A DNA stretch of 64,000 nucleotides from Girardinichthys multiradiatus (GCF_021462225.1 NC_061804.1:45261975-45325974); one strand, 5' to 3'. Counted from the stretch's first letter, positions 34,557 through 46,689 are shown. Numbers and translations: made by a program. The notes: generated from the letters alone by a model not told the origin.

Positions 34557-35405
34557 AAAATGTCAGCTTCTATTGGGAGTATCCTTCGCGGCCCATCATT
34601 TTCCATCATTCATTGCGGGTCGAAGCGTATTGGTCAAGCAGGGGAAGCCATGGCGAACTATAGCAACAAAAGCTGTGAGTAAATTGTGGAAAATTACACT
34701 TTCTGTGACACAAATTAAGTTCTACAATGTTTTTAGTGCGTGAATATAACTATGTAGACGTGAAATATCTGCTTGATTTATCTAGACATCGCTTAATTTC
34801 AAATGTGCTCCGACGTGTTCGGAGTTTTCCGTTCCCATCGTAGTAACCGGCTCGCCTCGCCAGCCCTACCGGCGGTGAGGTGAGCTAGCCCGGTAGAGAT
34901 CTGACCGGACTATTGGCACTAAGCTCTAACAGTTTATGTTATTATTTTAATTGTTACTGAAAATCGATTTAATATTTCAGGTGATATTAAGGTTAACCAG
35001 AATAAATGGTCAGTTTTATGTAATCCAACTGTATCGCTGGAGTGTGTGATTGAGAATAAATAAGCTTTACAATATTAATTTTTAATGAAGAAATGTGCTA
35101 TATGTTTTAAAAGTTTATTTATAATTCAGTTAGCATTATAATTTCTGATTCCAGGTACAATCCAGAGACAATCATGTTCAGGTAAAAAAGATGTTGATAA
35201 TTATATAATAATGCAGTGTTTTTGGTGTATTAGTATCTTCTTGCTTTGATCACTTAAAATATCCAGAAGCATGCCTTAAAAATAATGTGTTTTTCCATCT
35301 CCATTCTTCCCTTTTCTAGACCAGAACCCTTTACTGCGGGATCAACCTGAGTGTCCCAGTCCTGAAACGCTTCTTCAACCAAGAGGACACCAGGCCTCAA
35401 AATAA
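34557..35405. other. CpG-containing region with candidate splice sites
   Basis: 34590-34680 reads like a 5' exon ending at AAAAGCT|GTGAGT; a candidate mini-exon ends TCATGTTCAG|GTAAAA near 35183; and an acceptor TTTTCTAG near 35320 opens a third. 34800-34900 is CpG-rich. No protein was recognised, so this may be a non-coding transcript or chance. Confidence 0.3.
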
Positions 35406-35409
35406 TAAT

Positions 35410-37010
35410 AATATAAATATTAGCATATTGTGATAAAGTTCCTTATTTTCCATAATGTCATGATGAAAATTTAACATTCATATATTTTAGATACATTGCA
35501 CACTAACTGAAATATTTCAGGTCTTTTATTGTCTTAATACAGATGATTTTGGCATACAGCTCATGAAAACCCAAAATTCCTATCTCAAAACATTAGCATA
35601 TTTCATCCGACCAATAAAAGAAAAGTGTTTTTAATACAAAAAACGTCAACCTTCAAATAATCATGTACAGTTATGCACTCAATACTTGGTCTGGAATCCT
35701 TTTGCAGAAATGACTGCTTCAATGCGGCGTGGCATGGAGGCAATCAGCTGGTGGCACTGCTGAGGTCTTTTGGAGGCCCAGGATGCTTCGATAGCGCCCT
35801 TTAGCTCATCCAGAGTGTTGGGTCTTGAGTCTCTCAACGTTCTCTTCACAATATCCCACAGATTCTCTATGGGGTTCAGGTCAGGAGAGTTGGCAGGCCA
35901 ATTGAGCACAGTGATACCATGGTCAGTAAACCATTTACCAGTGGTTTTGGCACTGTGAGCAGGTGCCAGGTCATGCTGAAAAATGAAATCTTCATCTCCA
36001 TAAAGCTTTTCAGCAGATGGAAGCATGAAGTGCTCCAAAATCTCCTGATAGCCAGCTGCATTGACTCTGCCCTTGATAAAACACAGTGGACCAACACCAG
36101 CAGCTGACACGGGACCCCAGACTATCACTGACTGTGGGTACTTGACACTGGACGTCTGGCATTTTGGCATTTCCTTCTCCCCAGTCTTCCTCCAGACTCT
36201 GGCACCTTGATTTCCAAATGACATGCAGAATTTGCTTTCATCCGAAAAAAGAACTTTGGACCACTGAGCAACAGTCCAGTGCTGCTTCTCTGTAGCCCAG
36301 GTCAGGCGCTTCTGCCGCTGTTTCTGGTTCAAAAGTGGCTTGACCTGGGGAATGCGGCACCTGTAGCCCATTTCCTGCACACGCCTGTGCACGGTGGCTC
36401 TGGATGTTTCTACTCCAGACTCAGTCCACTGCTTCCGCAGGTCCCCCAAGGTCTGGAATTGGCCCTTCTCCACAATCTTCCTCAGGGTCCGGTCACCTCT
36501 TCTCGTTGTGCAGCGTTTTCTGCCACACTTTTTCCTTCCCACAGACTTCCCACTGAGGTGCCTTGATAAAGCACTCTGGGAACAGCCTATTCGTTCAGAA
36601 ATTTCTTTCTGTGTCTTACCCTCTTGCTTGAGGGTGTCAATAGTGGCCTTCTGGACAGCAGTCAGGTCGGCAGTCTTACCCATGATTGGGGTTTTGAGTG
36701 ATGAACCAGGATGGGAGTTTTAAAGGCCTCAGGAATCTTTTGCAGGTGTTTAGAGTTAACTCGTTGATTCAGATGATTAGGTTCATAGCTCATTTAGAGA
36801 CCCTTTTAAAGATATGCTAATTTTGTGAGATAGGAATTTAATTTTTCATGAGCTGTATGCCAAAATCATCCGTATTAAGACAATAAAAGACCTGAAATAT
36901 TTCAGTTAGTGTGCAATGAATCTAAAATATATGAATGTTAAATTTTCATCATGACATTATGGAAAATAATGAACTTTATCACAATATGCTAATATTTTGA
37001 GAAGGACCTG
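35410..37010 (-). mobile_element. Tc1-family transposon, copy A
   Basis: About 200 bp inverted repeats flank the transposase. The right end is intact (CAGGTCCTTCTC read inward from 37010, TA at 37011-37012). The left outermost 20 or so bases are disturbed by an AAT repeat (35398-35413), recovering at ATTAGCATATTGTG. It is the same family as copy B at 38161-39769, in opposite orientation. Confidence 0.93.
35679..36683 (-). CDS. Tc1-family transposase, apparently intact
   Basis: An uninterrupted 334-residue frame from ATG 36683, close to the usual length of about 340. N-terminal paired helix-turn-helix region (QKATIDTLKQEGKTQKEISE), basic linker GRKKCGRKRCTTRRGDR, then the DDE catalytic core: FSDESKF, FQHDLAPAHSAK and SPDLNPIENLWD. 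The second Asp and the Glu are 34 residues apart (DD34E). It would cut and paste TA-flanked elements carrying these ends. Whether it is expressed cannot be seen. Confidence 0.93.
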   Translation of the reverse strand: MGKTADLTAVQKATIDTLKQEGKTQKEISERIGCSQSALSRHLSGKSVGRKKCGRKRCTTRRGDRTLRKIVEKGQFQTLGDLRKQWTESGVETSRATVHRRVQEMGYRCRIPQVKPLLNQKQRQKRLTWATEKQHWTVAQWSKVLFSDESKFCMSFGNQGARVWRKTGEKEMPKCQTSSVKYPQSVIVWGPVSAAGVGPLCFIKGRVNAAGYQEILEHFMLPSAEKLYGDEDFIFQHDLAPAHSAKTTGKWFTDHGITVLNWPANSPDLNPIENLWDIVKRTLRDSRPNTLDELKGAIEASWASKRPQQCHQLIASMPRRIEAVISAKGFQTKY

Positions 37011-37012
37011 TA

Positions 37013-37369
37013 AGTCTCACTGTTGAAACCAAAGAAAAGTATATCAAATATAAAAATAAATTAAGAACGGTCATTTGACTCACATGAAACTCATGAAGGC
37101 TTCTCATGGTGAACAAAAGCAATGCTGGAAGGTACTAAATAATGTGCTCTGCAGGGGTCAAAAAACACTATTCAACCTGACACCAAAATTAAGGAAAAGT
37201 ACAAATGTTATGTACATCTATAAAACAGCTTTATAAACTACTTTCATTCCAATGGTGAAAAGCTTTTAAAAAGACATAAATCCACAAGAGGGAACCACCT
37301 ACTAACAATACCTAAAAGGTAAAACAATTGGTAAAATAGTTAAAAACATAAATATACTGTTGGTGTTGA
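37013..37369. other. Spacer between Tc1 copy A and the LINE fragment
   Basis: AT-rich, probably the upstream part of the degraded LINE at 37370. No clear frame. Confidence 0.45.
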
Positions 37370-37970
37370 TGAAATATGCAGTATAATTGTTAATTGTATT
37401 GTACATGAAATTGTAGATCCCCTTGTCTATGGCATAAATCGTTCTCTCTTATGTGGTATAGTACCAAAACTGACTAAGATAGCAAAACGTCTACCAATAT
37501 ATAAATCAGGAGATAAAAATAAATTGCAAAATTCTCGCCCTATGTTCATCTTACCCACGTTTTCAAAGAAAGTTGAGAGAGTTGCATAGAACAGACTATC
37601 TTGTCATTTGGACAAATTCAATACTCTCATTCAATCGCAATATGGCTTCAGGAAGAAGAGCACCACCTATATGGCAATCCTTGATCTTGTTGACAAAATG
37701 CAACATCATGGGGTCAGAGGAATGGCACTCAGTTGGTTCAGGAGCTACTTATTTGGAAGGGAGCAATATGTGCTAATAAACAATAGTAATTCTCAACATA
37801 AAATTATTAGATGCGGAGTTCCTCAGGGCTCCATATTAGGACCTCTTCTCTTTATGTTATACACCAATGACTTTGCATATTCAACAAATGTCCTTTATAG
37901 GGTCATTTTTGCTGGTGACACCAATTTATTTTTTTCTCAAATAAAACAAAATGTCTACAAGTCTATTTGA
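37370..37970 (+). pseudogene. LINE reverse transcriptase fragment with deletion
   Basis: Broken frames give the RT fingers (KRLPIYKSGDKNKLQNSRPM near 37470, then [19 protein letters not shown] near 37625) and, in the frame 37608-37970, [31 protein letters not shown] (motif B) and an altered motif [12 protein letters not shown], in which ADD has become AGD. The stretch with motif A is deleted between LVDKM and VRGMALSW. The style is CR1/jockey-like; clade uncertain. Confidence 0.8.
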
Positions 37971-38160
37971 ACCTCATCTAAATTATTGTAATGTCATATA
38001 GTGTACTGATTCACCTTGAGAAACTAAAGATTCGGCAAAGGAAAGTCATACGTGTGATAACAAAGGCAAATTAAAATACTCTTTCTGATCCACTGTTATA
38101 CAACCACAAAGTTTTGAAGATCACTGAGTGCAACAGATAACATAATGTTTCCATGATGTA

Positions 38161-39769
38161 CAGGTCCTTCTCAAAATATTAGCATATTGTGATAAAGTTC
38201 ATTATTTTCCATAATGTCATGATGAAAATTTAACATTCATATATTTTAGATTTATTGCACACTAACTGAAATATTTCAGGTCTTTTATTGTCTTAATACG
38301 GATGATTTTGGCATACAGCTCATGAAAACCCAAAATTCCTATCTCACAAAATTAGCATATCTTTAAAAGGGTCTCTAAACGAGCTATGAACCTAATCATC
38401 TGAATCAACGAGTTAACTCTAAACACCGGCAAAAGATTCCTGAGGCCTTTAAAACTCCCAGCCTAGTTCATCACTCAAAACCCCAATCATGGGTAAGACT
38501 GCCGACCTGACTGCTGTCCAGAAGGCCACTATTGACACCCTCACACAAGAGGGTAAGACACAGAAAGAAATTTCTGAACGAATAGGCTGTTCCCAGAGTG
38601 CTGTATCAAGGCACCTCAGTGGGAAGTCTGTGGGAAGGAAAAAGTGTGGCAGAAAACGCTGCACAACAAGAAGAGGTGACCGGACCCTGAGGAAGACTGT
38701 GGAGAAGGGCCGATTCCAGACCTTGGGGGACCTGCGGAAGCAGTGGACTGAGTCTGGAGTAGAAACATCCAGAGCCACCGTGCACAGGCGTGTGCAGGAA
38801 ATGGGCTACAGGTGCCGCATTCCCCAGGTCAAGCCACTTTTGAACCAGAAACAGCAGCAGAAGCGCCTGACCTGGGCTACAGAGAAGCAGCACTGGACTG
38901 TTGCTCAGTGGTCCAAAGTACTTTTTTCGGAAAAAAGCAAATTCTGCATGTCATTCGGAAATCAAGGTGCCAGAGTGTGGAGGAAGACTGGGGAGAAGGA
39001 AATGCCAAAATGCCAGAAGTCCAGTGTCAAGTACCCACAGTCAGTGATGGTCTGGGGTGCCGTGTCAGCTGCTGGTGTTGGTCCACTGTGTTTTATCAAG
39101 GGCAGGGTCAATGCAGCTAGCTATCAGGAGATTTTGGAGCACTTCATGCTTCCATCTGCTGAAAAGCTTTATGGAGATGAAGATTTAATTTTTCAGCCCG
39201 ACCTGGCACCTGCTCACAGTGCCAAAACCACTGGTAAATGGTTTGCTGACCATGGTATCACTGTGCTCAATTGGCCTGCCAACTCTCCTGACCTGAACCC
39301 CATAGACAATCTGTGGAATATTGTGAAGAGAACGTTGAGAGACTCAAGACCCAACACTCTGGATGAGCTAAAGGCCGCTATTGAAGCATCCTGGGCCTCC
39401 ATAAGACCTCAGCAGTGCCACTGGCTGATTGCCTCCATGCCACGCTGCATTGAAGCAGTCATTTCTGCCAGAGGATTCCCGACCAATATTCAGTGCATAA
39501 CTGTACATGATTATTTGAAGGTTGATGTTTTTTGTATTAAAAACACTTTTCTTTTATTGGTTGGATGAAATATGCTAATTTTGTGAGATAGGAATTTTGG
39601 GTTTTCATGAGCTGTATGCCAAAATCATCCGTATTAAGACAATAAAAGACCTGAAATATTTCAGTTAGTGTGCAATGAATCTAAAATATATGAATGTTAA
39701 ATTTTCATCATGACATTATGGAAAATAATGAACTTTATCACAATATGCTAATATTTTGAGAAGGACCTG
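38161..39769 (+). mobile_element. Tc1-family transposon, copy B
   Basis: A complete 1609 bp element: both ends read CAGGTCCTTCTCAAAATATT inward, inverted repeats are about 200 bp, and TA flanks each end (38159-38160, 39770-39771). Confidence 0.95.
38489..39568 (+). pseudogene. Tc1-family transposase, catalytic residues altered
   Basis: A 359-residue frame, long but not functional in appearance. Against copy A, FSDESKF is FSEKSKF (first Asp to Glu), FQHDLAPAH is FQPDLAPAH, and SPDLNPIEN is SPDLNPIDN (Glu to Asp). One base is missing just before the usual stop, so the frame reads on for about 24 foreign residues. The N-terminal DNA-binding part is well kept, so the product could at most bind the ends. 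Confidence 0.9.
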
Positions 39770-40076
39770 TATAGTGTAGTTGTCAAAATAAGGTGAAATC
39801 TTTCTTTAATCCATGCAACATTTACTAACTGCTCGCAGTTAACTCCAAAAAAGTTACAATAAATATCCTAATATCCTTATGTGTAATCCATGCGATAATT
39901 ATTAAAATACACAGTTGAAGCAGTAGAGAGTAAAACAAACATGTTCTCATATTCTAGAACTGAGAGACTGGAGAGGCCTGTGTGGAGCCACATATTATCT
40001 GTCATATCTTTTGCAAAAAATATAAACAAGTGTATCCAAAGAAATGATGTATGATGATTTACATTCTTTCACATGT

Positions 40077-40440
40077 CAGTCAGTCAGTCATTTTCTACTG
40101 CTTATTCCATAGTGGGTCACAGGGGAGCTGGTGCCTATCTCCAGCAGTCTATGGGCGAGAGGCGGGGTACACCCTGGACAGGTCGCCAGTCCATTGCAGG
40201 GCAACACACAAACAACCATGCACACACTCATTCACACACCTAAGGGAAATTTAGAGTCACCAATTAACCTAACAGGCATATCTTTGGACTGTGGGAGGAA
40301 GCCGGAGTACCCGGTGAGAACCCACGCATGCACAGGGAGAACATGCAAACTCCATGCAGAAAGACCCCAGGCTGGGAATTGAACCCAGGACATTCTTGCT
40401 GCAAGGCAACAGTGCTACCAACTGTGCCACCGTGCAGCCC
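40077..40440 (-). mobile_element. tRNA-derived SINE, copy 1
   Basis: On the minus strand the head carries an A-box-like TGGCACAGTTGG and a B-box GGTTCAATTCC spaced as in RNA polymerase III promoters, and the tail is a run of TGAC units (plus strand CAGT). ACATGT flanks both ends (40071-40076, 40441-40446) as a target duplication. The 3' part resembles RTE-type LINE tails, so an RTE partner is likely. Confidence 0.85.
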
Positions 40441-41660
40441 ACATGTATTAAATGAAATTAGTAATCTATGATTATCAAGTTAAAAGATGTATGATTGAAA
40501 TGTGGTTATGAAATTCTCAATCAGCTATTTATGAAATAGATATAACATTGATCATTTGTGAAGCATGAATAAAAAGAATGAAGGGATGGTTTTGTACCTG
40601 TGTTTTAAAGTAAATGCAGAAAGCTGAGAATGGAATGTGTAATACTGTGTAAAGGTTAAGACTGAGCAGATTAGGGAGAGAACTGCAGGATGACTAAGAG
40701 TGACTGCAGGATGACTAAGAGTGACGAGAGCCAGCTGCATGCTGACAGAGAATCTTTTTGAAGACCAGCGCAAGGAAGGGAGGATGAGTATACAGCCAGC
40801 TGCGTGGCTATTACCGGCATCTCCAAGGCCGAACAACAAGAACCAGAAAGTCACAATGACCATGACTAAGTATTGGGCAATAACTGAGAAGCCTAACAAG
40901 GGGCTGACTGGTGAAAGCATCGGCACTATAAAGGCAATGCTGAAGGAGGGAACTGGGGTTATTTTCTCGCAGAAGACCAGCGAACCAGATCGGACAGAGA
41001 AAAGAAGCTCAGATGGAAAAGGAACAGAGACACGGCCCAGCTGATCGACTGCATTAAAAAGAGGATCAACCCGTGTGCCCAGAAAGGAGCTGGATTGAGC
41101 AATCCCTTTAGACATAGGGAAGTATGAAGGGAGGGGTTAGCTCATCGGACAACGAAATAGTATATAGACTAAATCTTAGACTCTACTAGCTCATTCCAGT
41201 GATTTTTCCATCTCATGAACTCAACACAAGGGGGAAATCACTACTAAGAGGAAAAAGGCATAAGTTAAAATGCATAAGCAGTATAGCTTATAAGCAATAT
41301 AGCTTACAAGCAGTATAGCTTCAAAGGTGTCCCTTTTACAAAGCGCTGTTTATTAATTGTACAGCATAAATATATATAATACCTGTTTGTTAATAAATAA
41401 ATAATTATCTTTTCATTTTATTCTCATTCTTTGATCAGCTATTTAAAAATTTGAAAATAATTGTTGTGTTCATAAATATAAAAATATAACATTACATAAA
41501 ATACATTGATAACAAATGCCATTTGTTTAATTTATTTTTCAACAACTTAACCACTAACATATGAACAATATGAGCGAATAATAATATATATAAAACAAGT
41601 TGACATTACATATCATCTGACTGAATTTTATCTGTGTTAAATTTTCACCCATTGGGGAAA
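40441..41660. other. Unclassified region, possible LTR
   Basis: 40560-41340 has features of an LTR or promoter (TATATAG near 41161, direct repeat of GACTGCAGGATGACTAAGAG at 40681-40722). Three TATAGCTT-type repeats lie at 41281-41322. 41340-41640 is AT-rich. No partner LTR or coding frame is seen. Confidence 0.3.
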
Positions 41661-44220
41661 CCCAGCAGCAGTTTGAAACGATGTGTTGCCCCCCAGTCCT
41701 TACCTCCCCATCCCTGGACACCTCCCTCCACCCACTCCATCACACTACCACTCATGTTGTGCCTTGGGGTGCAGGTGCCGCAAGGGATTTTCATCTCTGC
41801 GGTCCCATAGCAGCCTGTGCCCCAATTTTATTGTACACTTAGACACTCATTACATTTTCATGGCATTCACATGTAGGGCCTTGGATGTGAGTGCGCTCAA
41901 TGGCACTAAGAGGGAGGATGTTTTATTACCCTAACCTCTGGTGCCTGCGCTCACCTCTAAGGGTTATTTTGCATGTAGATATTTAGGGTTCTGGGTGGGT
42001 TGGGGGGTGTGGCAGACCCTCTTCCCCACCCATTTTTCTTTTTAAATGCACACTACAACAACACGCATCAACACCACATTTGAGTGGGCGGAGGTAGGCT
42101 TGGGGTATTTTCACACCCTCGTTTGATGTTTGCCATCTGGGGTCGGAGGCCGGGAGAGGGCCTTCTGGTCGGGATCTGGGGTGGGGTTGAAGTTCGGGTC
42201 TTGGGGATTGTCTGATGCTGGGGCTGGCTCTTCGGCCCTCTCGGGATCATTTGGATTGCCTTGGATCTCAGTCCCCGGCTTCGGTGCCCGGTCCGTTGGT
42301 TGGGGAGGTGTCAAGCTCCGGCAAGGGGGTCTTGGCCGGGCTGTGTGCAGTGTTGATTGAGATGTGGCTTTGCTTCGATGGAGGGGGTGGCCAGCTTGCT
42401 TGGTGTGGTGGGTTGTGCCATGCGGGAGGCCAGCATCTTGGGACTCCTCCGGGGTTTGGGTGTGGGGTTGGTGGGGTGCCCCTCCTTAGCGTGCGGTGGT
42501 GGCCTTCCTCAAATGCTTCCTTCTGTGGCTCTTGCCCCTGGCCGGGCACAGGGCTATGGTTGGCAGTCAGGTGGGTGGTGTGGTGGAGCATGTCTTGTGC
42601 CTGCACTGGGGTGGCTGATTGGATGTGCTTGGGCTGCCCGGCCCGGTTACCCGGCTGGTGCATGTTTCCCTCTCACGGACTGATGGGCTGGGGCTGCTGA
42701 CGGTGGCTGAATGGTTGGGCAGGCTTGGCAGTGTGCTGCTCTGCTGGCTGTTGTGTCTGGGGGGATCAGGGTGGCTTGGGGGACTGCAGCATGTGGGGTG
42801 GGGGGGTTGTGTCCTCTTCTTGGACGTGGGGTCACTGGCATCTGGATCGGCTGAGCGGCGATGGTAGAGCTGAGCTGGATAATGTTTCTACCTGGGCTAT
42901 CATTTCAGTGGCAGTGATGTGGTGTGTCAGTGTGGTTGCGGGGGTGGGGTGGGCGTCGTCAGCCCCGAGTGCTTGCCGCTGGCCAGGGACTTCTTGCAGG
43001 GTGAGTTTGTCCCATCTTGGTGTGGGGTCAGGGTCTCTGTTGTGAGCGTGGTGCTCGACAGTGTCTGCCCTGTTGTGCCTGTGGGCGGGGGCCGGGGCAG
43101 CGTGGGGTCCTTGCCTTGCTAACGCGCCGCCGGACACGGTGGGGGTGCTTGGAGCGGGACTGTGTGTGGAGCTTGCGCTGTGTAAATGGTAAATGGACTG
43201 AACTTATATAGCGCTTTTCCAGTCATACAGACTGCTCAAAGCGCTTTACACTAGCGCCACATTCACCCAATCACGCTCACACATTCATACATCGATATGC
43301 AGATCGGTAGGCAACTTGAGGTTAAGTGCCTTGCACCGGGGCACATCAACCTATGGCAGGAAGCTGGAATCGAACCCACAACCTTCTGATTGCAAGACAA
43401 CTACTCTTCCTACTGAGCCACAGTCGCCTGTGTGGTGTTGCTTCATCGGCTTTTCGTGGATGAAGCTCTCCTGTGGGAGTGTGCCCATGTGCTGCGGGGG
43501 GCGGCGAGGGATTCATGGCGTTTGGGTTCGGGGGCATGTGGTCGATATCTGTGTCCAGGTTAGAGGTGGCCCATTGAGGAGATTCATGTCAGGTTCAGCG
43601 GGGGTGGAGGGCTCATGGGGTTGGTATCGGAATTCATTGGGGCTTAAGACTATTTTATTCTGTGGCGGCTCTGGTTGGCGGGCCGTTGTTGTTTGGAAAA
43701 TGGTTGGGGCAGGGGGTCGGGGTTGCTCAGGTTCAGGCACGAGCCTGGGCTAGCCCGGACCAGGTTCAGGTGCTGGGGTGGTCTACCTGTCTCCACCCTC
43801 GGAGGGGAAGGGGACCCCCTCCTGGGTCGGGGGCTGGTTGTCCCTATGGGGTACCGCCATCTGGACCTGGGAGTATAGAGTATGTACAGGGAATGTGAGT
43901 GAGTGTACGACGTCCATTGTTGTTTGTCGCTGCAGCTCCCTGGGGCTTCTGCATTGTGGCTGCTGGGTGGCTCCCCTGGGATTCTCCCCTGCTCCTCTCT
44001 GGGCGGATTACGGTAGTCCCGGCGGTGGTTCTCATGGGGTTCCTGTGCTCTGGGGGTCTTTGGATGTCTATGGCTCTCTTCTGTATCTGTCCTGGGTCCA
44101 GGGGGGTGGGTCTGTGGCTCCTCACACTCACTGTTGCATATTTGTATGGAGAAACCTTGTATGCACATGCGTGCTTACACTCAGACCCACAGGTGTTTGA
44201 ATTCTGGTGTTAACAGATAC
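41661..44220. repeat. G/T-skewed unclassified block
   Basis: From about 42000 to 44150 the plus strand is strikingly rich in G and T with few A, giving many long chance frames on both strands. The flanking 41661-42060 has conserved-looking non-coding text. No transposase, RT or other domain was found. A SINE is inserted at 43181-43428. Confidence 0.55.
43181..43428 (-). mobile_element. tRNA-derived SINE, second family
   Basis: Minus strand: head with TGGCTCAGTAGG (A-box-like) and GGTTCGATTCC (B-box), followed by a body ending AAAAGCGCTATATAAGTTCA. The 3' 80 bases reappear on the plus strand at 57903-57983. Confidence 0.85.
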
Positions 44221-44640
44221 ACAAATGTTCTATATTGAGCCGCATTTACCACTAAATACTTGTTGCATTCATAAGTACCGTGCACCTTTCGATAAAAAAG
44301 CTGGTAATGCACGTTTCTGCAGGTGTTGAAGCAAGCAGGGTGTCATCTTTTATTCTCTTCATCCTTCTTTCTTTCCTCCATTCTTTTCTCCTTCTCTCCC
44401 CTTTTCCTTTTTGTCCCCCTTTATCATGCTTTTTTTTTCTTTCCATTTCTGTCTCCGTGTCCATAACAATTGAAAAATTCCCAAAGCAGTTTCTAATAAA
44501 GTTTCTTGAATATGGATATGAATATCAAGCAGAGCTTTAAAGCGTTAGCTGTAATGCTCCACTTGTGAATGTAAATCTGTTGGGCTTTTTCTTGGCACTC
44601 AGACAACAAATGAAGTTTTGATGAAAATTAAATCCAGAAG
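44221..44640. other. Pyrimidine-rich stretch
   Basis: 44340-44455 is almost pure C/T on the plus strand. The surroundings show no gene. Confidence 0.7.
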
Positions 44641-46255
44641 ACTCCCTCCTACCTCAGCCAGTCCAGTGGCTCCTCCATGCGTCTCCGCCCATCCAATCAC
44701 CATCAAGTCCACACTTTCTCTTCAGCCAATCATCCCCAAGGCTTCGCTTAAAAGATCCTCATCGGCAAGATTCTCTCGCTGTTCCGCTGAGCTTTAATTC
44801 TCCTTCTAAGCATCAACGAGACAGTCCTGCCTGCAACCCCGGCTCCCGCTGCCACATCACCCGGCCATCTCCAGCAGCAGCTTCTTTTCCTGGCGATCAC
44901 CTGGCACCCCAGGCTTCCACGTCTTCTTCTACTCCGGTTGTCCCTCAGTCCTCCCTGATTCATTCATTCTGTTCATGGACTCTCTCCAGCGCTCAATATC
45001 ATCCATTACTCAGCTTCTTCGGAAGTTCGCATCCAACTCTGCCACGTCAGCACTTCCTCGTCTCCGCTCTGCCGACGCTATAGCCACCCCTTGTCTCCCC
45101 CCACTATCATTCACCATCGCAACGCTCATCCTGGCTCGTCTCTAAGGGTGAGATGTATCACTTCATTCTCTTTTCTCAACTGTTTCTTCATTCATATGCA
45201 CTTCAGCGCGCTGTGTTTTCCACTCCTCTTCTACATTCAGGTAGATCATATACTCCCACGCATTCTAACATCTCACTCAGGCTCTGCTCCAAAAATGTCT
45301 TCTGCTCTTAAACCCCATAGATAAGCTCGATCCCTTATATTTCAAACTTACATTTCAAACATGGCTTCCCGATATTTCTATCATTTAACAAACCCTTCTC
45401 TGCCAAGCTGCATCCACCCTCACTCAATCAGGAGTCTGCTAGAATGGTTTATTCTCGCCACTGAAATTTTATCATTACGCAGGCCACCTCTGATTCCTGT
45501 GGCTCAGTTAGCCATCAGAGCGCTCTTTGTTCTTGTCTTCCTTTCTTCCAGCACTCCTGCCCAGCAAACTCAAGCTGCTGGCTTCCCGCTCCATTCTCCT
45601 GGTATCTCCTGTTATGGCGACGTTGTTCCCTTGCCTGACTCGTTCCAGTTTTTACAGTCTCTAGTCCCGGTCAAAAGATGGCCTCCCGAACGGGTGGTTC
45701 ACAATCCTTTGTTGACAAAGCCTTGCATGTGAACACATCATAAGTGCTAAGAATATACAGAACGTAATATCTTAGTAACTCTAACAATATGCTGCTTTTA
45801 AACTTTTTGCCTTATCATTTTCCACAAATTAATTATTTACCTTAGATTATTCCAACCCCCTTTCATCGTTAACAATTTTCCCTTGAGTGCTTTTACCCTG
45901 TTTTACCACGTATATTTATTAAATTTGTAAATATTGCCTTCTTTATTTTCTCTGTAGCATTAAACAAAATAATGCAACATATAATATTTCAATTGTCTGT
46001 GACTTTACTTAGCTTATAATATTGAAACTAGTTAAAATATAACAGCAACCCGTTTGCTCCGTAGAATATCAAAATATTCATTTACATTTTATACCAGCAT
46101 CTTTTCTCTTTGTGTTTTCACAGTAGGAAGATTAGACTCGTCGCTCCTGTTGTTCCTGATCAATCTTTCAATAAAAACGTATTCCTTTTACAAAGTTCTC
46201 TGAGAGTTTCTGCATGTGGGTTAAGTCGGCTGTAAAAATCATGACACATCTAGAG
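44640..46255 (+). mobile_element. Retroelement remnant, uncertain class
   Basis: Only short broken frames, one from an ATG near 44976 (DSLQRSISSITQLLRKFA). The right end, AATAAAAACG near 46170, then TCTGCATGTGGGTTAAGTCG and ATGACA at 46253, resembles an LTR end. Related endings occur at 57995-58027 and, reversed, at 60738-60775. Confidence 0.4.
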
Positions 46256-46486
46256 ATTCAGCCTTTTCAGTCCTTAAGTTCTATCCAGACCATTTGAACT
46301 TTACTTCAAACTCATCAAAGGTAAAGGTCCATGTTTCATTTCCATAGCTTGCCTCGATGGCCTGTTTTCTCCTTTCCAAGCCATGTTCTCTTTTGTTCTC
46401 AAACATCTCAAATCAGCTCACCCTTCATGCCCCTTTTCCTTACTCCAGAAGGAGTTCCCATGATCGCCTCCTGATTCCTTAAATTT

Positions 46487-46675
46487 GTGAGGCAAACTTT
46501 AGTTCAATGCAACCTTCCCCCTAGTCAGTTCTCAGGTCACTCATTCAGAATTGGGGCAGCCACTTCAGCAGCTACCCAAGGAGTTTCCACAGCTTCCCTA
46601 CAACAACTCAGCCGCTGGTCGACTTCAGCATTCTCTTCATGTGCCCAAACTTCCATTCCGTGCTCTGCTCAATGA
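46487..46675 (+). pseudogene. Tyrosine recombinase C-terminal fragment (DIRS/Crypton-like)
   Basis: The frame contains SGHSFRIGAATSAA, the His-x-x-Arg box of tyrosine recombinases, then LQQLSRWSTSAF. The nucleophile Tyr is expected about ten residues further; here the stretch reads SSCAQTS, with Cys where YIRT-like text is usual. The first catalytic Arg region is not found upstream. Such recombinases insert DIRS-group retrotransposons and Cryptons through circular DNA. Confidence 0.75.
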
Positions 46676-46689
46676 TCTATTAGCTCTTA

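Noticed and set aside
40552..41115. 187-codon hydrophobic minus-strand frame
   Set aside because: Lies in a probable LTR-like non-coding block, contains a direct-repeat translation (TLSHPAV twice), and no homologue is recognised.
43389..43428. True tRNA gene suggested by GGTTCGATTCC
   Set aside because: It is the head of a SINE: the cloverleaf is incomplete and a SINE body follows.
42111..44213. Many long frames on both strands in the G/T-skewed block
   Set aside because: Composition removes stop codons; frames overlap on all strands, are low-complexity and show no domain.
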